Translations under genes and position numbers: made by a program
Notes under the pieces: generated by a model
What the model was told of the DNA's origin: nothing
The model's input: only the letters and a program-made list of their open reading frames with translations
Databases searched by the model: none
NCBI GenBank assembly: GCA_946477505.1
Contig: CAMKYP010000203.1
Span: 1 to 7,153 of the forward strand
Reading direction: 5' to 3'
Source of the DNA: an uncultured Dechloromonas sp.
GTDB lineage: Bacteria > Pseudomonadota > Gammaproteobacteria > Burkholderiales > Rhodocyclaceae
DNA length: 7,153 bases
In this document: positions 6,201-7,153 of the stretch, piece after piece
Position numbering within the stretch: position 1 is the stretch's first letter
Layout of the letters: the number at the start of each line of letters is the position of its first letter

Positions 6201-7153
6201 CGAATGATGTTCCTGTCACCACGCTCACGTTTCATTGTCTCAATGCCATCGACGATCTCATCAAATTGTTCCTTGATGATCGCCGCCTCGGCATCCTTAG
6301 GTACGCCCAGTTTAACGAGCGAGGAATGTCCGACAATTACGGCGTCCCAGTTACCCGTAGCAATCTTTGAGAAAAATTTCGCCCGATTTTCTTTATCGAA
6401 GTCCTGTGGCGTTGCCGCCAACACATTCGCTCCAGGATACAACCGGTAGAAATCACTACGCCATTGCAACGTCAAATGATTCGGTACGGCAAAGAACGGC
6501 TTCCGAGCCAACCCCATTCGCCTCAATTCCATGGCCACGGTAGCCATTTCGTACGTTTTCCCGGCACCAACAACCTGGTCCAACAACATCGTCCTGTCCT
6601 GCAAGCCGCGCCACACAGCATTCTTTTGATGCGCTAACAAGGTGATGGCTGGCGTCATGCCAGGAAAGGTCAAATGACTGCCATCGAACTTTCGTTCTAC
6701 AACTCGGTTGAATCGTTCATTAAAGAGGTGCGTCAGCCGCTCCGCTCGCGCACCGTCGGCCCATAACCACGAGTCCCAGTGCCCGCGCATCTTGTCGACC
6801 TTTTGGCGGGCGGCCTCAGTGGCGGGCTCATCGGTGACATATTTTTCATGCCCATCCACCATGATTTTCTTTTTGACTTCGATGCTGCGCGAATTCATCA
6901 ATTGCGTCAGGATACTCAGCGCAGAAATCCTATCTGTGCCGAACTCATTGCTGTTCTTCACAAAATCGGCCCCGCCCGCATTAGACATCAGCCATTGCGC
7001 CGTTGCCCGAACATAGGCCATCGTCGTAGACGCGCCCGACACTTCTTTGGCAAACGCCTCATAAACATCCGAAGGCACCCAGGCAGCGCCTAGCGCCGCA
7101 AAAATCTCAGAAGGTAGCTTATCCCGAGGAATGACGGCCTCCAGCGCCGATAC
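3203..7153 (-). CDS. Giant SNF2/SF2-type helicase of plasmid/ICE origin (C-terminal 1316 codons; 5' end outside window)
   Basis: The frame is open to the window edge, so the true start lies upstream; an apparent GTG start at 7078 is internal. Residues below count from the edge. The visible part opens with a segment (VSALEAVIPRD, then LPSEIFAALGA) typical of the linker after the methylase part in methylase/helicase fusion proteins. Helicase motifs follow in order: LLAHQKNAVW (about 172), Walker A GAGKT (196-200), VPN (223-225), DEQH (358-361), ATGTPVSNS (410-418), VFCDLS (674-679), GSTPKMGAGTNVQ (871-883) and QREGRIIRRGN (903-913). All key residues look intact, so an ATP-driven DNA translocase is expected. 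Long insertions separate the motif III region from motif V. Residues about 985-1200 are helical and charged, and the last 65 or so form a KfrB-like domain. The substrate and role (DNA processing in transfer, or antirestriction) are not shown by sequence. Confidence 0.93.
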   Translation of the reverse strand, partial: VSALEAVIPRDKLPSEIFAALGAAWVPSDVYEAFAKEVSGASTTMAYVRATAQWLMSNAGGADFVKNSNEFGTDRISALSILTQLMNSRSIEVKKKIMVDGHEKYVTDEPATEAARQKVDKMRGHWDSWLWADGARAERLTHLFNERFNRVVERKFDGSHLTFPGMTPAITLLAHQKNAVWRGLQDRTMLLDQVVGAGKTYEMATVAMELRRMGLARKPFFAVPNHLTLQWRSDFYRLYPGANVLAATPQDFDKENRAKFFSKIATGNWDAVIVGHSSLVKLGVPKDAEAAIIKEQFDEIVDGIETMKRERGDRNIIRDMERIKLTLEGKLKTIEAKAGKKDAVVDFSDLGVDAILIDEQHSFKNLFFATQMSRVAGLGNPLGSGKAFDLFVKIRWLKETFGQNAPLIAATGTPVSNSLAELFTMQRYMQYESLKADGLQHFDAWAKQYGDVQTVYEVAPSGTGYRLSQRFAKFKNLSSLMGSYRSFADVVTLDDLKAQEVARGKVFPVPKVQGGRPLNVVAQRSPLQTAFFGVPEVVRDEGGQPKFELDLSKPIAIEKKDNDKWYVTTGYSAKSFDTEEEARFAVAAGATTPQMKVDPNSIVGQFENLRELTRRTKGKINALSLTGLANKAGLDFRLISPGAPDFPDSKINQAIRRMVDSYAKWSDDKGVQLVFCDLSVPLSAKARMATKDKRIFVRDEAGNVTHRMGTLHTVKEYEGLPYFVTAVTKGKERSFSIFDPLTGQCMREGLNSKADAHAFVTDFVTKVDGAERWLEMRERSRPIQAEEIAEYRDQKSLGDDGDEADLEISSEDIEGAAGVSGFSVYDDMKTKLIAAGIPEHEIQFIHDHDTPQAKDALFKRVNDGDVRFLFGSTPKMGAGTNVQRRLVCLHHIDAPWRSSDLEQREGRIIRRGNLLYERDPDNFEVGIFRYATSQTYDTRRWQLLEHKAAGVAQLRNYSGESEIDDVTSEAANSADMKAAASGNPLILRETQLAAEVRKLHFLERAHRDSEFMLRSRMNSHARYADQFGPEDLAGLKSMKQARDMVLAGNGSLGQFGGQLLKDKEEMQRALDLVGLEMQAMGAKKALVYKGVRFDFERNWLDSVTWITPDGGKTALDKLSSAGMITRMDNWIDKIEDRIADTECRIEKSVKEAELLSGMLGQPFDQAETLAKAITDHGKVRRALVKANSTAAIKPEEKAWFEEAVERQRATLIALGYGEAVAMLDQSASEFSVEECGIEQAPDGVPVQTSGSHVGPVVAIDKGYLVQSTEEGKAKIAHRMDRLTMIPALGEPVQIGYVGQRGVVEPIPMQRVVSLTR
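3230..3400 (-). other. KfrB-like domain at the helicase C-terminus
   Basis: This coding segment begins HVGPVVAIDKGYLVQS, passes through AKIAHRMDRL and ends PALGEPVQIGYVGQRG. Plasmid KfrB-type domains have the same order: a G-x-V/I strand, a dhh/Q-like turn, an xxIH strand, then an L...P.xG..V.I.Y...G.G.V ending. In giant plasmid helicases this domain commonly sits at the C-terminus. Its biochemical role is not established. The call rests on pattern memory without a profile search. Confidence 0.6.

Noticed and set aside
5880..6449. A 189-codon plus-strand open frame
   Set aside because: It lies opposite helicase motifs I-III, is Ser-rich and shows no known motif.
1..7153. CRISPR arrays, tRNA or rRNA genes, insertion-sequence ends, attachment sites
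   Set aside because: I saw no regularly spaced repeats, no tRNA- or rRNA-like sequences and no transposase or integrase frames.

Overview
The window reads as accessory conjugative DNA (a plasmid or an integrative and conjugative element), most likely from a betaproteobacterium of the Burkholderiales type. That placement comes from recalled protein resemblance (the methylase/helicase-type giant protein, a KfrB-like domain, a TraG/VirD4-like fragment), not from a search. Every gene I can support is on the minus strand, so the region is described here from high to low coordinates. No plus-strand gene is credible, and no gene-free stretch exceeds about 110 bases.

The first half (7153 down to 3203) is the C-terminal 1316 codons of a very large SF2/SNF2-type helicase whose 5' end lies outside the window. 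Proteins of this type on plasmids and ICEs often carry an N6-adenine DNA methylase region upstream, but none is visible here. Eight bases after its stop is a GAAA-capped hairpin. An extended -10 promoter then opens a second transcription unit with a small XRE-type regulator (3097-2855), and an inverted repeat overlapping the promoter suggests autoregulation.

The second unit is compact. After the regulator come an unknown 92-aa protein with a strong ribosome binding site; a 160-aa protein that starts on the previous stop codon (TAATG) and looks like the isolated all-alpha domain of a TraG/VirD4 coupling protein, without its ATPase; a 377-aa protein ending in a KfrB-like domain; a perfect-stemmed hairpin; a membrane-anchored DUF192 protein; a 78-aa basic protein overlapping it by GTGA; and the first 25 codons of a protein with a signal-peptide-like start.

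The most interesting points are the stand-alone coupling-protein domain, which has neither Walker A nor Walker B, and the occurrence of KfrB-like C-termini on both the giant helicase and the 377-aa protein. Together with the regulator they could form a control module for transfer or plasmid DNA metabolism. That joint role is inference. The domain calls rest on recognised motifs.
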